Positions 62,320-64,000 of a DNA stretch of 64,000 nt are shown piece by piece. The DNA is from Blastocatellia bacterium (GTDB taxonomy: Bacteria; Acidobacteriota; Blastocatellia; UBA7656), in NCBI GenBank assembly GCA_035275065.1, contig DATENM010000078.1, positions 1 through 64,000 on the forward strand. The letters are read 5' to 3'. Within the stretch, counting starts at the first letter, position 1. Every line of letters starts with the position of its first letter. A program made the position numbers and the translations under genes. The notes below the pieces were generated by a model that had not been told where the DNA came from, did not search any database, and saw nothing but the letters and a program-made list of their open reading frames with translations.

Positions 62320-63756
62320 TCAGTGTTTCTTTTTCTTCTTGCGCCGCTTGGTCGCTTTACGGCGATTGCCGGCGCCAAAACCGGGCAGCCCACCGCCCAT
62401 CAGCCCGCCCGCCAGCTTGCCGCCGAGCCCGCCCATCATGCCGCCCAGACCACCCGCCGTCATCATGCGCATCATCTTGCGCATCTCCATGTACTCGTTG
62501 ATCATCTGGTTGACTTCCTGAACGCTGGTGCCGCTGCCGCGGGCGATGCGCTTGCGCCGCGAGGCGTTCAAGACCGCATGATTGCGCCGCTCTTCCGGCG
62601 TCATCGAATTGATGATGGCTTCGGTGAGCTTGAGCTTGCCTTCCATCTCGGCGGTCTGCTCGGGCGTCATGCGCATGCCGCCGAGCATCCCCGCCGGCAG
62701 CATATCGAGCAGTTTGTCGAGCGAGCCGAGGCGCTTCATCTGGCGGAGCTGATCGCGGAAATCTTCGAGCGAGAACTTGTCACGCGCCAGCTTCTCTTGC
62801 AGCTCAAGCGCCTTCTGCTCGTCCACTTCGGACTGGACCTTCTCGATCAGCGACAGCACGTCACCCATGCCGAGGATGCGCTGCGCGATGCGGTCGGGGT
62901 AGAACTGCTCGATGGCGTCATACTTTTCGCCGACGCCGACGAACTTGATGGGCTGCCCCGTCACCTCTTTGATCGATAGCGCCGCGCCGCCGCGCGTGTC
63001 GCCATCCATCTTCGTCAACACCACACCCGTAAGCCCGACCTGTTCATGAAACTGTTGCGCCGAGCGCACGGCATCCTGGCCGGTCATGGCGTCAGCGACG
63101 AAAAGGATCTCAACCGGCGTACTCTCCTGCTTGATCTGTTGCAGCTCGACCATCAACTCTTCGTCAACGTGGAGGCGGCCCGCGGTGTCAATCAGCAGCG
63201 TGTCGTAGCCCGTCAGCTGACATTCGCGCAGAGCGCGGCGAACCAGCTCAAGCGGCTCATTGACGTCCGCCGCTTCGAGGACCGGCTGTTGAATGGCCTG
63301 GCCGATGATCGAAAGCTGCTGGCGGGCGGCGGGCCGATAGACGTCGACAGAGAGCAGCAGCGGCCGACGGTTCTGTTTTTCGGCGAGGAACTTGGCGATC
63401 TTGCCGGTGGTGGTCGTCTTGCCGGAGCCTTGCAGGCCGACGATCATCACGACATTCGGCGTGCGCTTGGTAAATAGCAGTTGTGTCGAAGTGCCGCCGA
63501 GCATCTCGACCACTTCATCGTAAACGACTTTGACGACCTGCTGCGCCGGCGACAGCGACCCCATGACCTCCTGCCCCAGCGCTTTCTCCTTGACGCGGTC
63601 AATGAAGGTCTTGACGACCTTGAAGTTGACGTCGGCTTCGAGCAAGGCAATGCGAATCTCACGCATCGCCGCTTCGATGTGCGCCTCGGTGAGTCGCCCC
63701 TGACCGCGCAGGTCTTTGAGGACTTTTCTGAGTTTTTCCGAAAGTGCCTCGAACAT
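62320..63756 (-). CDS. ffh: Signal recognition particle protein Ffh (SRP54)
   Basis: 478 residues. It delivers nascent membrane proteins with the SRP RNA and FtsY. The N domain is followed by the GTPase: G1 VGLQGSGKTTTTGK, DTAGRLHVD, TKMDGDTRGG. The M domain has Met-rich helices (MRMTPEQTAEMEGK, MINEYMEMRKMMRMM) and a Gly-rich segment ahead of a Lys-rich tail (RRKATKRRKKKKKH). Strong promoter at 63789-63817. First gene of the block; SRP RNA was not found in the window. Confidence 0.97.
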   Translation of the reverse strand: MFEALSEKLRKVLKDLRGQGRLTEAHIEAAMREIRIALLEADVNFKVVKTFIDRVKEKALGQEVMGSLSPAQQVVKVVYDEVVEMLGGTSTQLLFTKRTPNVVMIVGLQGSGKTTTTGKIAKFLAEKQNRRPLLLSVDVYRPAARQQLSIIGQAIQQPVLEAADVNEPLELVRRALRECQLTGYDTLLIDTAGRLHVDEELMVELQQIKQESTPVEILFVADAMTGQDAVRSAQQFHEQVGLTGVVLTKMDGDTRGGAALSIKEVTGQPIKFVGVGEKYDAIEQFYPDRIAQRILGMGDVLSLIEKVQSEVDEQKALELQEKLARDKFSLEDFRDQLRQMKRLGSLDKLLDMLPAGMLGGMRMTPEQTAEMEGKLKLTEAIINSMTPEERRNHAVLNASRRKRIARGSGTSVQEVNQMINEYMEMRKMMRMMTAGGLGGMMGGLGGKLAGGLMGGGLPGFGAGNRRKATKRRKKKKKH

Positions 63757-63788
63757 AGTCTACTACCAGCCTAAAGACGGAAACTAAT

Positions 63789-63817
63789 AAGGTATATGCC
63801 GGCGGCGTTTCTGTCAA
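63789..63817 (-). promoter_or_regulatory. Sigma-70 promoter for ffh and the ribosomal block
   Basis: Minus strand TTGACA (63812-63817), 17-base spacer, TACCTT (63789-63794). The start point would be near 63782, about 25 bases before the ffh ATG. Confidence 0.7.
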
Positions 63818-63881
63818 GCTTGGCGCTAAACTGGCCTGATGTCGTATCACTTACACAGCGCGGCGGCTTGCCCCGGCACGA

Positions 63882-63920
63882 CAAAGAAAAAGGAGGACCA
63901 CACAATGTGTGACCCTCCTT
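63882..63920 (-). terminator. Intrinsic terminator of a gene entering from the right
   Basis: Minus strand stem AAGGAGG/CCTCCTT (63914-63920 with 63890-63896), with an inner CACAC/GTGTG pair, runs into a T-rich tail (63882-63891). A second hairpin AGGCAGG/CCTGCCT is at 63935-63960. Both suggest that a minus-strand transcript ends here. Confidence 0.65.
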
Positions 63921-63976
63921 AAGCTGGTTAAGTAAGGCAGGCAGCGTGTGCCACCTGCCTCACTCACAGGTTAGAG

Positions 63977-64000
63977 CTACTGGCACTTCTCGGTAACAAT
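63977..64000 (-). CDS. Possible last seven codons of a gene beyond the right edge
   Basis: In one minus-strand frame the window edge reads IVTEKCQ then TAG at 63977-63979. It is followed by the two hairpins just described, so it could be the end of a gene, but seven codons cannot identify anything. Confidence 0.2.
   Translation of the reverse strand: MVTEKCQ

Noticed and set aside
63757..64000. SRP RNA or tRNA gene near ffh
   Set aside because: Only short hairpins were seen; no SRP GGAA-loop helix or cloverleaf could be drawn.

Overview
The window is a GC-rich bacterial chromosome segment, most likely from an Acidobacteriota member, with class Blastocatellia as a further guess. The main clue is three consecutive acidobacterial duplicated orphan permeases (ADOP) behind a PadR regulator. 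Supporting clues are hopanoid head-group genes, giant secreted C25-peptidase and beta-helix proteins, a WD40-tailed Ser/Thr kinase, many secreted TPR proteins, and gene-border repeats. No rRNA, tRNA, CRISPR array, prophage or insertion sequence was seen. No gene-free stretch exceeds 300 bases.

Layout. 1-7445: two paralogous secreted gingipain-like (C25) proteins, the first cut by the left edge. 7672-12101: a fully overlapping operon hpnJ-hpnK-two half-size DMT transporters-hpnI for the aminosugar/cyclitol head group of hopanoids. 12230-12902: a VapBC-like toxin-antitoxin pair. 12952-16186: a TPR protein, an SGNH esterase and a divergent CE15-like esterase. 16161-20745: a minus-strand run for lipid-linked glycosylation (zinc-ribbon membrane protein, CDP-alcohol phosphatidyltransferase, GtrA, GT39) plus a sulfatase-modifying-factor-like protein. 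20792-25478: a kinase/WD40 protein with a coupled secreted protein, and a second GT39. 25530-33776: a GH18/NodB/GT2 fusion, a small membrane protein and a large beta-helix protein. 33773-40375: an EmrAB-type efflux pair, a STAS protein, a sigma-54 enhancer-binding regulator and a crotonase. 40559-49907: PadR, three ADOPs and an alpha/beta hydrolase. 49919-59500: mixed metabolic and secreted proteins, including queC and an S9 peptidase. 59601-63756: the conserved translation/SRP block ffh-rpsP-khpA-rimM-trmD-rplS.

The best regulatory signal is at 37042-37771. The emrA-type gene and the STAS gene each have a -24/-12-like sigma-54 promoter with exact GG-N10-GC spacing. About 100-150 bp upstream of each lies a pair of related 14-bp dyads, and the bEBP gene is adjacent. 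The hpnJ promoter is bracketed by an 8-bp-arm dyad, and PadR appears to be transcribed without a leader.

Repeats are the other notable layer. Palindromes built on GCGCAAG/CTTGCGC occur as single units and as inverted pairs with 27-bp arms, and two arm positions covary between copies. A separate class of tandem micro-repeats, different at each locus, is folded into inverted repeats at gene borders and in several cases supplies the stop codon of the neighbouring gene. All functional calls rest on reading the sequence; no database search was run.
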